Origin: Microbacterium oxydans
GTDB taxonomy: Bacteria; Actinomycetota; Actinomycetes; Actinomycetales; Microbacteriaceae
DNA length: 64,000 nucleotides
Direction: 5' to 3'
Assembly: GCF_000956525.1 (NCBI RefSeq)
Contig: NZ_JYIW01000017.1
Location: 58,756-122,755 of the forward strand
The notes under the pieces are model-generated. The model had not been told where the DNA came from. It was given only the letters and a program-made list of their open reading frames with translations, and did no database searches. Position 1 is the stretch's first letter, and every line of letters starts with the position of its first letter. A program made the position numbers and the translations under genes. Of the stretch, positions 49,081 to 58,468 are shown one piece after another.

Positions 49081-49862
49081 GCACCGGCGGGCGCGGCTAC
49101 GCTCCGCGCGCGCTCGCGATCCCGGCCGCGATCGGACTCGCCTTCCTGATCCTGCCGCTCACCGCGCTCGTCGCGCGCGTGCAGTGGTCGACGTTCCTCG
49201 CCGACGTGACGAGCGAGGCCGCGCTCTCCGCGCTCGCGCTGTCGCTCGGCACCGGCCTCATCGCGACGCTGTTGTGCATCGTGGTCGGTGTGCCGCTGGC
49301 CCTGTACATCGCGCGGTCGGGGCCGAGGCTCGCGGCGGTGCTGCGTGCGGCGGTCACCGTGCCGCTCGTGCTGCCCCCGATGGTCGGCGGCGTCGCCCTG
49401 CTCTACCTGTTCGGCCGTGCAGGCTGGTTCGGCGGACTCGGGCTGTCGTTCAGCACCCCGGCGGTCGTGCTCGCGCAGACGTTCGTCGCGCTGCCGTTCC
49501 TCGTGCTCGCGGTCGAGGGGGCCGTGCGAACCTCGGGCGTCGACTACGAACGCACGGCCGCAGCGCTCGGCGCAGGACGCTGGACGATCCTCCGCCGCAT
49601 CACGCTGCCCCTCGCGGCTCCCGGCATCGTCGCAGGGGTCGTGCTGTGCTTCGCGCGGGCGATCGGCGAGTTCGGCGCCACGGCGCTCTTCGCCGGCAAT
49701 CGACCCGGCGTCACCCAGACCATGCCGCTCGCGATCTACACGGCGTTCAATGGGGCAGGCGTCACCCAGGGCGCCGCCGTCGCCCTCGCGCTCCTCCTGC
49801 TCGCCACCGCGATCGCAGTGCTGCTGCTCGTGCGCGGCTGGCGGCCGGGAGCCGCACGATGA
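49077..49862 (+). CDS. modB: ModB, molybdate ABC permease
   Basis: A 261-residue permease with about five or six membrane helices. The EAA loop reads YERTAAALGAGRWTILRRITLPLAAPGIVAG and is followed by FARAIGEFGATALFAGN, typical of ModB. GTG start inside the modA stop, and ATGA overlap with modC. Confidence 0.95.
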   Translation: MSTGGRGYAPRALAIPAAIGLAFLILPLTALVARVQWSTFLADVTSEAALSALALSLGTGLIATLLCIVVGVPLALYIARSGPRLAAVLRAAVTVPLVLPPMVGGVALLYLFGRAGWFGGLGLSFSTPAVVLAQTFVALPFLVLAVEGAVRTSGVDYERTAAALGAGRWTILRRITLPLAAPGIVAGVVLCFARAIGEFGATALFAGNRPGVTQTMPLAIYTAFNGAGVTQGAAVALALLLLATAIAVLLLVRGWRPGAAR

Positions 49863-50932
49863 GCGGCGGGCTGCACGCGCACGTCGTGGTGGAGCGCGAG
49901 CACTTCGCGGTCGACGTGACCGTCGAGGTCGCGCCAGGTGAGACCGTGGCCGTGATGGGCCCGAGCGGCGCAGGCAAGTCGACGCTGCTGCAGGCGCTGG
50001 CAGGGCTCGAACCGCTGACCGCCGGCGAGATCACGATCGACGGGCGGGTCGTCGATCGGGCCATCGCACCGCGGGTGCAGACGCCGCCGATGGGCCGAGG
50101 CATCGTGCTGCTCGGACAGGACGCCAGGCTCTTCCCACATCTGTCCGTGCGCGAGAACGTCGCCTTCGGCCCCCGTGCCGCCGGCGTCGACGCCAGGGCG
50201 GCGCGCGACGCGGCAGACGAATGGCTCGCCCGTGTCGGTCTGCCGGGGTCGGGGGATCGGATGCCGCGCGAGCTCTCCGGTGGAGAGGGACAGCGCGTCG
50301 CGATCGCTCGTGCGCTCGCCGCATCACCCCGTGCGGTGCTGCTCGACGAGCCGCTCGTGGCGCTCGACCCGGCGACGGCGGGCGAGATCCGGCGGATGCT
50401 CCGCGACCAGCTCGCCGGCACGACCACAGGGGTGCCCGTCACGACGATCGCCGTCACGCACGACGCGGCGGATGCCGTCGCCCTCGCCGGGCGGCTGCTG
50501 ATCGTTGAGTCGGGTCGCGTCACGCAGCGCGGACCCGTGCGCGAGGTGCTGGCGGCACCGGCATCCGCATTCGTCGCCTCGATCGCCGGCGTCAACCGGG
50601 TCGTCGGGGTCGCCGACACCGGGGCGTTGCGGAACGGCGAGGTTCGGCTGCAGAGCTCGGATGCCGCATCCCGCGCGCTCGCTGCAGTCGACGGTGGTGC
50701 GCTCGCGGCGGTGTTCGGCCCGGCAGACGTGCGCATCGTGTCGGCTGACTCCGCGGACGCCTGGCGCACTCGGGTCACCCGGCTCGAGGCCACGCTTGCC
50801 GGCATCCGCGTGCACACCGAGCTCTGCCAGGTCGACGTCTCGCTGACGGATGCCGCCGTGATCGCCCCGGGCGACGAGGTGCACCTGCGCGTCGACCCCG
50901 CCGGTGTGCGGTTCGTGCCGGTGGGTGGTTAG
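49859..50932 (+). CDS. modC: ModC, molybdate ABC transporter ATP-binding protein
   Basis: A 357-residue ATPase of the ModC class. Walker A GPSGAGKST (34-42), signature ELSGGEGQRVA, Walker B VLLDEPLVALD, switch His in TIAVTHD. A C-terminal TOBE domain (about 290-357, RLEATLAGIRVHTELCQ) gives molybdate feedback. The start overlaps modB by four bases. It is followed by 580 bases of repeat DNA with no gene. Confidence 0.95.
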   Translation: MSGGLHAHVVVEREHFAVDVTVEVAPGETVAVMGPSGAGKSTLLQALAGLEPLTAGEITIDGRVVDRAIAPRVQTPPMGRGIVLLGQDARLFPHLSVRENVAFGPRAAGVDARAARDAADEWLARVGLPGSGDRMPRELSGGEGQRVAIARALAASPRAVLLDEPLVALDPATAGEIRRMLRDQLAGTTTGVPVTTIAVTHDAADAVALAGRLLIVESGRVTQRGPVREVLAAPASAFVASIAGVNRVVGVADTGALRNGEVRLQSSDAASRALAAVDGGALAAVFGPADVRIVSADSADAWRTRVTRLEATLAGIRVHTELCQVDVSLTDAAVIAPGDEVHLRVDPAGVRFVPVGG

Positions 50933-51035
50933 TCGGGCTGCGGGCTGTGCGCGGGGAGGTGTGGTTGGGCTGCCTTCTGGATCGACAAGGTATCCGACCC
51001 GCTGACCCCACGTCTGCATGGTGACCGGATGCAGT

Positions 51036-51085
51036 CGCGGGTGCGGTGGTGCGGTGGTGCTGTGGTGCTGTGGTGCTGTGGTGCC
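51036..51085. repeat. GTGGTGCTGT microsatellite
   Basis: Successive GTGGTGC(G/T)G units over about 50 bases, 3' of modC. The slippage-prone repeat precedes the family D array. Confidence 0.8.
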
Positions 51086-51088
51086 CGG

Positions 51089-51450
51089 GCAGGTGTCGCA
51101 GATGGCCGCATCCTGCATTCTGAGGCGGCCATCTGCGGCACCTGCCTCAAGGGATGGGACGCAACTGGCCGCTTCGCACGGGGCGATGCGGCCGCCTGCG
51201 ACACCTGGGCCTGGGACCTAGGGGCCTGGGGCCTGGGGGCATGGGAGCCTGAGTCTGGGCTGGAGCCGGGGGGAGGGAGCTTGGTGCTTGGGGCCCGGTG
51301 CCCGGGGGAGGGGTCGCAGATGGCCGCATCCTGCATTCTGAGGCGCCCATCTGCGGCACCTGCCTCAGGGGAGGGGGCGTAGCTGGCCGCTTCGCGCGGG
51401 GCGACGCGGCCATCTGTGACACCTGGGGTCCGGGTCTGGGACCTAGGGAC
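51089..51450. repeat. duplicated family D palindrome block with G-rich spacers
   Basis: Two hairpin units (51091-51143 and about 51156-51212) are duplicated at an offset of 218 bases (51310-51363 and about 51377-51425). The first unit has 22-base arms around GTCGCAGATGGCCGCATC. The spacers are G-run-rich (CCTGGGG, CCTAGGG words). The 580 bases between modC and the VOC gene hold nothing else that I can recognise. Confidence 0.88.
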
Positions 51451-51512
51451 CTGGGGTCTGGGGCTTGGGATGCTGTCGCGTGGCCGCGGGGTCGAACCTG
51501 GGCCACGGGCGC

Positions 51513-51881
51513 TCAGGCGCGGTCGTGCAGCGTCACGTGATAGCCGTCGGGGTCGGCGAAGGTGAAGGTGCGGCCGAACGGGCCGTCGATCGGAGCCGTC
51601 ACGATGGTGCGGCCGTCGGCGACCAGCGCGTCGTGGATCTCCTGCGCATCGGTGGCGTGCAGCCAGATCGCGGCGCCGATGCCGGGGCGCTCGACGGACG
51701 CGAGGTCGGTGCCCGGCACGATGTCGCGCAGTGCGAAGGCGATGGGTTCGGTCTGGAAGACGACGGCGTGCGGCGGTCCGGCCGGCGAGCGGACGAGGCC
51801 CAGGTACTGCTCGTAGAACGCCTGGGATGCATCGAGATCGCTGACCTGGAGCGAGATGAAATCGGGACCGGTGACGGGCAT
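51513..51881 (-). CDS. VOC-family (glyoxalase/dioxygenase fold) protein
   Basis: A 122-residue vicinal-oxygen-chelate protein with two beta-alpha-beta-beta-beta halves: PVTGPDFISLQVSDLDASQAFYEQYLGL and GRTIVTAPIDGPFGRTFTFADPDGYHVTLHD. The C-terminal FADPDGYH motif is typical of resistance or lyase subgroups. The usual N-terminal metal His is absent (ISLQVSD), so metal binding may be altered. Divergent from a MarR gene, with operators between, so it is probably induced by a compound that MarR senses. Confidence 0.85.
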   Translation of the reverse strand: MPVTGPDFISLQVSDLDASQAFYEQYLGLVRSPAGPPHAVVFQTEPIAFALRDIVPGTDLASVERPGIGAAIWLHATDAQEIHDALVADGRTIVTAPIDGPFGRTFTFADPDGYHVTLHDRA

Positions 51882-51900
51882 GGTGTGACTCCTGTTCTTG

Positions 51901-51945
51901 TGTCAGTTTTCTGACATGCATCAATCTATGTCAGAATACTGACAT
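51901..51945. promoter_or_regulatory. two MarR operators
   Basis: Two 17-base palindromes, TGTCAGTTTTCTGACAT (51901-51917) and TGTCAGAATACTGACAT (51929-51945), 28 bases apart centre to centre, between the VOC and MarR genes. The second overlaps the MarR ATG (51944). Confidence 0.93.
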
Positions 51946-52399
51946 GAGTCAAGATGGAGATCGCATCGACCTCGAGACCTCGCTCGGCTACCTCCTGAAG
52001 GAGGCATCGAGCGCGCTTCGCTCCGCCATGGAAGATGTGCTGCGCCCGCTCGGGATGACCGTGACGCACTACTCCTGCCTCGAACTGCTGGCACAGCGAC
52101 CGGGTCTGTCGAACTCCGAGCTCGCTCGCGGCACATTCGTGACCCGGCAGTCGATGAACGTGCTGCTGCAGGCGCTGGAGCGCGACGGCTCGGTGACGCG
52201 TCCCGCCGAAGCGGCGATCGGGAAGGTGCTGCCGGCCCGACTCACGCCACTCGGCCGAACGCGTCGCGAGCAGGCGAGCGCTGCGGTCCGCTCTGTCGAG
52301 GTGCGGATGCTGGCCGGGATGACCGACGAGGAGCAGGCGGGTGCGCTGAAGATCCTGCGCAGCATGATCCACTCCCTGCGGGACAGCCCCGCGGCGTAG
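51944..52399 (+). CDS. MarR-family regulator
   Basis: A 151-residue MarR repressor with a winged helix: HYSCLELLAQRPGLSNSELARGTFVTRQSMNVLLQALERDG (about 43-83), and the wing region RPAEAAIGKVLPARLTPLGR. Its start codon lies inside a TGTCAG palindrome, which fits autoregulation. Divergent from the VOC protein, its likely target. Confidence 0.92.
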   Translation: MSQDGDRIDLETSLGYLLKEASSALRSAMEDVLRPLGMTVTHYSCLELLAQRPGLSNSELARGTFVTRQSMNVLLQALERDGSVTRPAEAAIGKVLPARLTPLGRTRREQASAAVRSVEVRMLAGMTDEEQAGALKILRSMIHSLRDSPAA

Positions 52400-52482
52400 T
52401 CGGATGCGCCGGACGCGTCCGCCGGACGCTGGCAATATGCCGGTCGTCGCGGCCTGGCGACCCCTGCCGTCGACCCGCGGGT

Positions 52483-52488
52483 TAGTCT
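52483..52488 (+). promoter_or_regulatory. -10 box of moaA
   Basis: TAGTCT, giving a start near 52495 and a leader of about 23 nt with GAGGGGAC before the ATG at 52518. It shares TAGTCTCGG with the HTH-TOBE promoter at 47884. Confidence 0.45.
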
Positions 52489-52517
52489 CGGAAGATGACG
52501 GGCAGCGAGGGGACGCC

Positions 52518-53591
52518 ATGACGGCCGTACCGGTCGTGATCGGCATGCGCGCCGCACACGCAGCACCGCCGCCCGCCGATGCCAGCGCCCTGGTCGACAC
52601 GCACGGCCGCGTCCACCGCGACCTGCGCATCTCGCTCACCGACCGCTGCTCGCTGCGCTGCACGTACTGCATGCCCGAGCAGGGCAACGAATGGCTCGCT
52701 CGCACGAGCATCCTGTCGACCGACGAGATCGTCGAGATCGCCCAGGTGGCCGCATCCCTCGGCATCCGCACCTTCCGCCTGACCGGCGGGGAACCGCTGC
52801 TGCGCGCCGACATCATCGACGTCGTGCGCCGCGTCTCGCAGATCGAGGGAGCCGACGGGCCCGTCGAGGTCGCGATGACCACGAACGGCATCACGCTCGC
52901 GAAGAAGCTGCCGGAGCTGATCGACGCGGGGCTCACCCGCCTGAACATCAGCATCGACACGGTCAACCGCCAGCGCTTCGCGGATCTCACCAGGCGCGAC
53001 CGGCTCGACGACGTGCTCGAAGGGATCGCTGCGGCCGCGGCATCCGAACTCCGACCGCTCAAGCTCAACGCGGTCGCCATGCGCGGAGTGAACGACGATG
53101 AGCTCGTCGACCTCGTGGCGTTCGCGATGGACGTGGGTGCGCAGTTGCGCTTCATCGAGCAGATGCCCCTCGACGCCGGGCACACCTGGGACCGCTCGAC
53201 GATGGTCACGCGCGAAGAGATCCTCGCATCGCTCGGCGAGCGCTGGGACCTCGAGCCGGTGCCAGGACGCGGCGGTGCGCCGGCCGAGAAGTGGCGCATC
53301 GACGGCGGCCCGCATGAGGTCGGCGTGATCGCCTCGGTGACCGCGCCGTTCTGCGGGGCGTGCGACCGCCTGCGGCTGACCGCCGACGGACAGCTGCGCA
53401 ACTGCCTGTTCTCGAACGCCGAGTATGACCTCATCGACGTGCTGCGCGGCGAGGGGGCGACGCCCGGCGGGCGCTCCGACGGGATCGCCGACATGCTGCG
53501 GTCCTGCGTGCACGGCAAGCTGCCCGGGCACGCGATCAACGACCCATCGTTCCTGCAGCCGGCCCGCGGGATGAACGCGATCGGCGGCTGA
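52518..53591 (+). CDS. moaA: MoaA, GTP 3',8-cyclase (radical SAM)
   Basis: A 357-residue radical-SAM enzyme, first step of molybdenum cofactor synthesis. The N-terminal cluster ligands are Cys44, Cys48 and Cys51 (CSLRCTYC). The C-terminal cluster is in FCGACDRLRLTADGQLRNCLFS, and the required Gly-Gly tail is present (MNAIGG). The ATG at 52518 follows GAGGGGAC; an upstream in-frame start at 52404 lacks family similarity. It stands apart from the other moa genes, on the far side of modABC. Confidence 0.97.
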   Translation: MTAVPVVIGMRAAHAAPPPADASALVDTHGRVHRDLRISLTDRCSLRCTYCMPEQGNEWLARTSILSTDEIVEIAQVAASLGIRTFRLTGGEPLLRADIIDVVRRVSQIEGADGPVEVAMTTNGITLAKKLPELIDAGLTRLNISIDTVNRQRFADLTRRDRLDDVLEGIAAAAASELRPLKLNAVAMRGVNDDELVDLVAFAMDVGAQLRFIEQMPLDAGHTWDRSTMVTREEILASLGERWDLEPVPGRGGAPAEKWRIDGGPHEVGVIASVTAPFCGACDRLRLTADGQLRNCLFSNAEYDLIDVLRGEGATPGGRSDGIADMLRSCVHGKLPGHAINDPSFLQPARGMNAIGG

Positions 53592-53630
53592 CCGCCCCGC
53601 GTGCGTTCGGCCGCGTCTCGCTCGCCGGTC

Positions 53631-53716
53631 GTTCACAATTCAGCAAGAACGGTCGATGCGGGGCCGCTGGCGCGCAGTCCAGCCCAGAACTGTGCCGTTC
53701 TTGCTGAATTGTGAAC
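53631..53716. repeat. palindromic repeat family A, copy 3
   Basis: Perfect 20-base arms GTTCACAATTCAGCAAGAAC (53631-53650) and reverse complement (53697-53716), loop of 46 bases. Between convergent moaA and amidohydrolase genes. Confidence 0.95.
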
Positions 53717-53743
53717 GCGGGTGCCGGTGTGGGTTGGCCGGGT

Positions 53744-54958
53744 TCAGCCCAGGAATTCCCTCGCTGCCGTCGACAGCGCGGTGACCCCGACCTCGATCGT
53801 CGGGTGGATCTCGGGCGCGAAGAACGGCGAGTGGTTCGTCGGGATGTCCTTGTCGAGCGTCCCGGCGGCCATCGACTCGGCGAACGTGGTCGGGTCGACG
53901 CCTCCCCAGAACCAGAACACCAGGGGAGCCCCGGTGTCGCGGGCGAACCACGAGACATCCTCGCTGCCCGTGAACATACCCGGATCGATGACCGCGGCCT
54001 CGCCGAGCACACGCTGCAGTGCCGCGGTCACGCGGGCCGTGGCCTCGTCGTCATTGATGGTCGGCGGCAGCGTGTGGTCGGTACGGATCTCCGGCTCGCG
54101 CTCCGCCCCGGATGCTGCGGCCTCGGCCCTGACGATGCGCTCGACGCTCGCGAGCACCTTGGCCCTGCCTTCGTCGTTCGGGTAGCGCAGGCTGAGCTCG
54201 AGCTTCGCCTCGGCCGGGATGATGTTGTTCTTGAGGCCTGCGTGGATCGATCCGACGGTCACGACGGCGACGTCGCGCGGGTCGACCTCGCGCGAGGCGA
54301 TCGTCTGCAGGCGCATCACGGTCGCCGCGGCCATCACGATCGGGTCGATCGTGGAGTGCGGGCGCGAACCGTGGCCGCCGCGGCCATGCAGCGTGACCGT
54401 GAGTCCGTCCGATGCCGCCATCTGGGTGCCTGGCCGCACGCCGATCGTGCCGGCGGGGAGCGGTGTGACGTGCTGGCCGAGCACGATGTCGGGGTGCGGC
54501 ACGAGGTCGCGCAGACCGTCGTCGAGCATCGCCCGGGATCCGGCGCCGTACTCCTCAGCCGGCTGGATCAGCACGACCAGTGTGCCCGACCAGTCGGCGC
54601 GCTCGGCGACGAGCTTCTCGACGGCGCCGATCATGGCGGTCACGTGCATGTCGTGACCGCACGCGTGCATCACGGGGACGGTGGTGCCGGCCGGGTCGAT
54701 GCCGGTGGCGGTGCTCGCGTACGACAGGCCGGTCTGCTCGCCCACGGGGAGCGCGTCCATGTCGGCCCGAACCCAGACCACGGGTCCCTCGCCGTTGACG
54801 AGTGTGCCGACGACTCCGGTCACGCCGACGCCTTCATGCACCTCGAGTCCGAGGTCCCGCAGGTGCGCGGCGGCGATGCCGGCGGTGCGGGTCTCCTGGA
54901 AGGACAGCTCCGGGTGCTGGTGCAGGTCGATGTAGAGCGCTTCGAGATCGATCGTCAT
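53744..54958 (-). CDS. M20-family amidohydrolase (N-acyl-amino-acid/hippurate hydrolase-like)
   Basis: A 404-residue metallopeptidase-like amidohydrolase. Metal-site motifs are PVMHACGHDMHVTAMIG, QPAEEYGAGSRAMLDDG, and the C-terminal GSEDVSWFARDTGAPLVFWFWGG. The dimerisation domain lies in between (TLHGRGGHGSRPHSTIDPI). It removes acyl groups from amino acids or related amides; substrate unknown. It stands alone, with a family E palindrome upstream. Confidence 0.92.
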   Translation of the reverse strand: MTIDLEALYIDLHQHPELSFQETRTAGIAAAHLRDLGLEVHEGVGVTGVVGTLVNGEGPVVWVRADMDALPVGEQTGLSYASTATGIDPAGTTVPVMHACGHDMHVTAMIGAVEKLVAERADWSGTLVVLIQPAEEYGAGSRAMLDDGLRDLVPHPDIVLGQHVTPLPAGTIGVRPGTQMAASDGLTVTLHGRGGHGSRPHSTIDPIVMAAATVMRLQTIASREVDPRDVAVVTVGSIHAGLKNNIIPAEAKLELSLRYPNDEGRAKVLASVERIVRAEAAASGAEREPEIRTDHTLPPTINDDEATARVTAALQRVLGEAAVIDPGMFTGSEDVSWFARDTGAPLVFWFWGGVDPTTFAESMAAGTLDKDIPTNHSPFFAPEIHPTIEVGVTALSTAAREFLG

Positions 54959-55005
54959 GCCCCGAGCCTATCCGCGCCCGTTGCGGATGCGGAGGGATGC
55001 GTTGT

Positions 55006-55088
55006 GCCGACCATTCCCCTTGTGTGCGACCCGGCCCCCTTGTGTCGGCAGATACAGGGGTGGCTCGCACGAAAGGGGAACGCTCGGC
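55006..55088. repeat. palindromic repeat family E, copy 2
   Basis: An 83-base element sharing GTGTGCGA(C/G)CC and GGGGTGGCTCGCAC arms and GCCGA / TCGGC ends with 2619-2700. It lies 3' of the TetR gene. Confidence 0.85.
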
Positions 55089-55103
55089 GGATCTGGGCGA
55101 GGG

Positions 55104-55751
55104 TCAGGAGGGGTGGGCGTAGGTCGCGAGGGGCGGACCGGGATGCAGCACGGCGTTCACGATCGCCTGGATCGCGAACTCGCTCGCGGTACCGAGTTCG
55201 ACGATCTCCGGATGCAGCAGCCACTGCAGCTGCAGACCGTCCATGACGGCGAGGATGCTGGCCGCGGCATCCGCGATCGTGTCGGGCGCCGTCACGCCCT
55301 CCTGCGCGCAGAGTGCGTGGAAGGCGGCGGTCACCTCGCGGCGGAGCGTCATGTAGCGGTCTTCGAAATACTCGCGGCCAGGGTGGTCGTCGGTGACGGA
55401 CTCGGAGGACAGCACGGTGTACGCCTGCACGATGCCCGGCCGCAGCACATTGGCGAAAGCGGTGCGCACGAGGTGCAGGAACAGCTGCGGGCCGTCGGGG
55501 ATGTGCTTCTCCGCGAGGTCCTCGACGTCGGCCTGGTCGCGATAGGCGAGCACCTCGAGCAGCAGCTTCTGCTTCGAACCGAAGTGGTGCAGCACCCCGG
55601 CGTGCGTGATGCCGACCTGCTCGGCGACGTCGGCGAGGGTGCCGTTGGTCGACCCCTTGTTGCCGAAGATCTCCACCGCGGCCTTCAGGATCTGCTCCCG
55701 CTTCGCGCGGGTCGCCGGGCGCACACGAGTGGTCTCGGTGTCTTCGCTCAT
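55104..55751 (-). CDS. TetR-family repressor of the oligosaccharide importer
   Basis: A 215-residue TetR regulator. HTH ILKAAVEIFGNKGSTNGTLADVAEQVGITHAGVLHHFGSK (about 20-60), then a large helical domain. Divergent from the ABC importer-GH3 operon with TTAC/GTAA inverted repeats in the gap, so it probably represses that operon in response to a sugar; this resembles TetR control of other beta-glucoside clusters in Actinobacteria, by inference. Confidence 0.9.
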   Translation of the reverse strand: MSEDTETTRVRPATRAKREQILKAAVEIFGNKGSTNGTLADVAEQVGITHAGVLHHFGSKQKLLLEVLAYRDQADVEDLAEKHIPDGPQLFLHLVRTAFANVLRPGIVQAYTVLSSESVTDDHPGREYFEDRYMTLRREVTAAFHALCAQEGVTAPDTIADAAASILAVMDGLQLQWLLHPEIVELGTASEFAIQAIVNAVLHPGPPLATYAHPS

Positions 55752-55794
55752 CGTGGCCCTCCCTTCGGTCGTCGCTGTGCGCTTGCCATCCTAC

Positions 55795-55839
55795 TTACCA
55801 GTCGGTAACCTCACGTAAGCTTACTTTCTCGACAGTAAG
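55795..55839. promoter_or_regulatory. TTAC/GTAA operator cluster
   Basis: TTACCAGTCGGTAA (55795-55808), the perfect palindrome GTAAGCTTAC (55815-55824) and CTTACT/AGTAAG arms (55820-55839) are packed together between the TetR gene and the importer. Confidence 0.75.
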
Positions 55840-55908
55840 CAAATCACGCAGTCCCGGATCCTCGTCCGGTGGCGACGCAGCACAATGACCCGTGCCCAAG
55901 GAGAAGCA

Positions 55909-57570
55909 ATGAAGCTCAGAACATCTCTGATCGCCGCCACGGCGATCACCGCCCTCGGCGTCTCGGCCCTCGCCGGTTGCTCTGCCGGCGGATCGAATGA
56001 GACCGGCGGCGATGCTGCGGCCCTCACGATCGCGAAGCCGGACGGCGCGATCACGACCGAGTCGAACAATCCGTTCGTCGGCGACTCGGCAGCGTCGAAG
56101 TACGGCTACGGCAAGGTGATCTTCGAGTCGCTCGGCCTCGTCAACCAGACCGGTGACCGCGGTGTGACGCCGTGGCTCGCCGAGAGCATCGAGTGGAACG
56201 ACGACTACACCGCACTCACGGTGACCCCGCGCAAGGACGTCACTTGGAGCGACGGCGAGCCGTTCACCGCCGACGACATCGTCTACACCTACGAGCTCGT
56301 CTCCACCCCCGCACTCGACACCGCCGGCCTCAAGTTCGAGGGCGCAGAGGTCGACGGCGACGCCGTGACGCTGAAGTTCGGCGAATCGAAGTACGTCAAC
56401 CAGGCGCGCGTGCTGCACGTTCCGATCGTGCCGAAGCACATCTGGGAGAACCTCGACGAGCCGGCCACGAACCCGGTCAAGGGTGACGACCTCGTCGGCA
56501 CCGGCCCCTACGCGCTCTCGAACTGGTCGACCGAGTCGGTCACGCTCGAGGCCCGCGACGACTATTGGGGCGGCGACCTCGCCGTGCCGGAGCTGCACTA
56601 CGTCTCCTACGGCGACAACACCGCGCTGACCACCGCGCTCGCGCAGGGCGAGGCCGATTGGGCGCAGGCGTTCATCCCGCAGATCCAGGAGCAGTTCCTC
56701 GACGCCGATCCGGAGCACAACAAGTTCTGGGCGGCTCCGACCACCGGCTCGGCGACCCTGTTCATGAACCTGCAGGAGAAGCCCTTCGACGACCCGGCCT
56801 TCCGTCAGGCGCTCGCCTGGGTGATCGACCGCGACGCCTACGTCGACATCGCCCGCGAGGGCGCCAGCGAGCCGGTGTGGTCGGTGACCGGGCTCTCCTC
56901 GATCCTCGAGGACGAGATCCAGCCCGAGTTCAAGGACGAGAACTACTCGGTCGACGCCGAGAAGGCCCGCGACCTGCTGACCACCGCCGGCTACACCTGG
57001 AAGGACGACGCGCTCGTCGACCCCGACGGCACGCCCGTGTCGTTCACGCTCTCGGTGCCCTCCGGCTGGAGCGACTGGAACACCGCGCAGGAGCTCATCG
57101 CGGAAGACGTGAACGAGGCCATCGGCGCCGAGGTCAAGATCGACATGCCCGACTGGGGCGGCTGGCAGGGTCCTCGCGACGAGGGCACGTTCTCGGCCAT
57201 CATCCACTGGCTCGAGGACAGCGGCACGGCCTACGGTCTCTACACGTCGACCATGGACCCGCGCTGGATCTCGCCAGAGGGCATCGCCGGCTTCAACTTC
57301 GGACGTTTCGAGGACCCGGCGGCCACCGAGGCGCTGAACGCCTATGCGAACGCCTCGTCCGACGAAGCGCGCACCGCATCGCTCGACACCCTGCAGAAGA
57401 TCTTCGTCGACCAGGTGCCCGCGATCCCGCTCGGCGCGCACCCGCTGCTGGGCGAGTTCAACACGCGGAATTACGTGGGATGGCCGTCGGAGGAAGACCC
57501 GTACGCATCGGCTGACCCGACGCAGCAGAACATCGTGCAGATCCTCACGAAGCTGCAGCCGGCCGAGTGA
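55909..57570 (+). CDS. ABC transporter substrate-binding lipoprotein, family 5 (peptide/oligosaccharide type)
   Basis: A 553-residue extracellular lipoprotein of the DppA/OppA fold. Lipobox LAGC, Cys24. Blocks include TVTPRKDVTWSDGEPFTADDIVYTYEL, VGTGPYALSNWSTESVTLEARDDYWGGD and FDDPAFRQALAWVIDRDAYVDIA. Family-5 proteins bind peptides or oligosaccharides; the linked GH3 enzyme favours beta-linked sugars. The ATG follows AAGGAG. Confidence 0.9.
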   Translation: MKLRTSLIAATAITALGVSALAGCSAGGSNETGGDAAALTIAKPDGAITTESNNPFVGDSAASKYGYGKVIFESLGLVNQTGDRGVTPWLAESIEWNDDYTALTVTPRKDVTWSDGEPFTADDIVYTYELVSTPALDTAGLKFEGAEVDGDAVTLKFGESKYVNQARVLHVPIVPKHIWENLDEPATNPVKGDDLVGTGPYALSNWSTESVTLEARDDYWGGDLAVPELHYVSYGDNTALTTALAQGEADWAQAFIPQIQEQFLDADPEHNKFWAAPTTGSATLFMNLQEKPFDDPAFRQALAWVIDRDAYVDIAREGASEPVWSVTGLSSILEDEIQPEFKDENYSVDAEKARDLLTTAGYTWKDDALVDPDGTPVSFTLSVPSGWSDWNTAQELIAEDVNEAIGAEVKIDMPDWGGWQGPRDEGTFSAIIHWLEDSGTAYGLYTSTMDPRWISPEGIAGFNFGRFEDPAATEALNAYANASSDEARTASLDTLQKIFVDQVPAIPLGAHPLLGEFNTRNYVGWPSEEDPYASADPTQQNIVQILTKLQPAE

Positions 57571-57572
57571 CA

Positions 57573-57613
57573 CTTCGACAGGCTCAGTGACCCACTCCCT
57601 GAGCCTGTCGAAG
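57573..57613 (+). terminator. intra-operon hairpin from repeat family B
   Basis: 15-base perfect arms CTTCGACAGGCTCAG / CTGAGCCTGTCGAAG (57573-57587 and 57599-57613), 11-base loop, three bases after the lipoprotein stop. Probably attenuates the downstream transporter genes or protects the lipoprotein mRNA. Confidence 0.75.
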
Positions 57614-57643
57614 GGCCAGACCGCGATCGATGAAGGACACCCC

Positions 57644-58464
<821 letters not shown>

Positions 58465-58468
<4 letters not shown>

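Noticed and set aside
51089..51450. CRISPR-like array
   Set aside because: Units are palindromes of unequal spacing with related spacers, only two repeats at 218 bases, and no cas genes are in the window.
50933..51512. Small genes in the modC-VOC gap
   Set aside because: Every open frame there is made of repeat and G-rich low-complexity sequence without a ribosome site.
42346..52517. Molybdenum-cofactor riboswitch
   Set aside because: I looked upstream of mog, moeB, the HTH-TOBE gene and moaA. Leaders are too short or repeat-filled, with no conserved aptamer that I could recognise.
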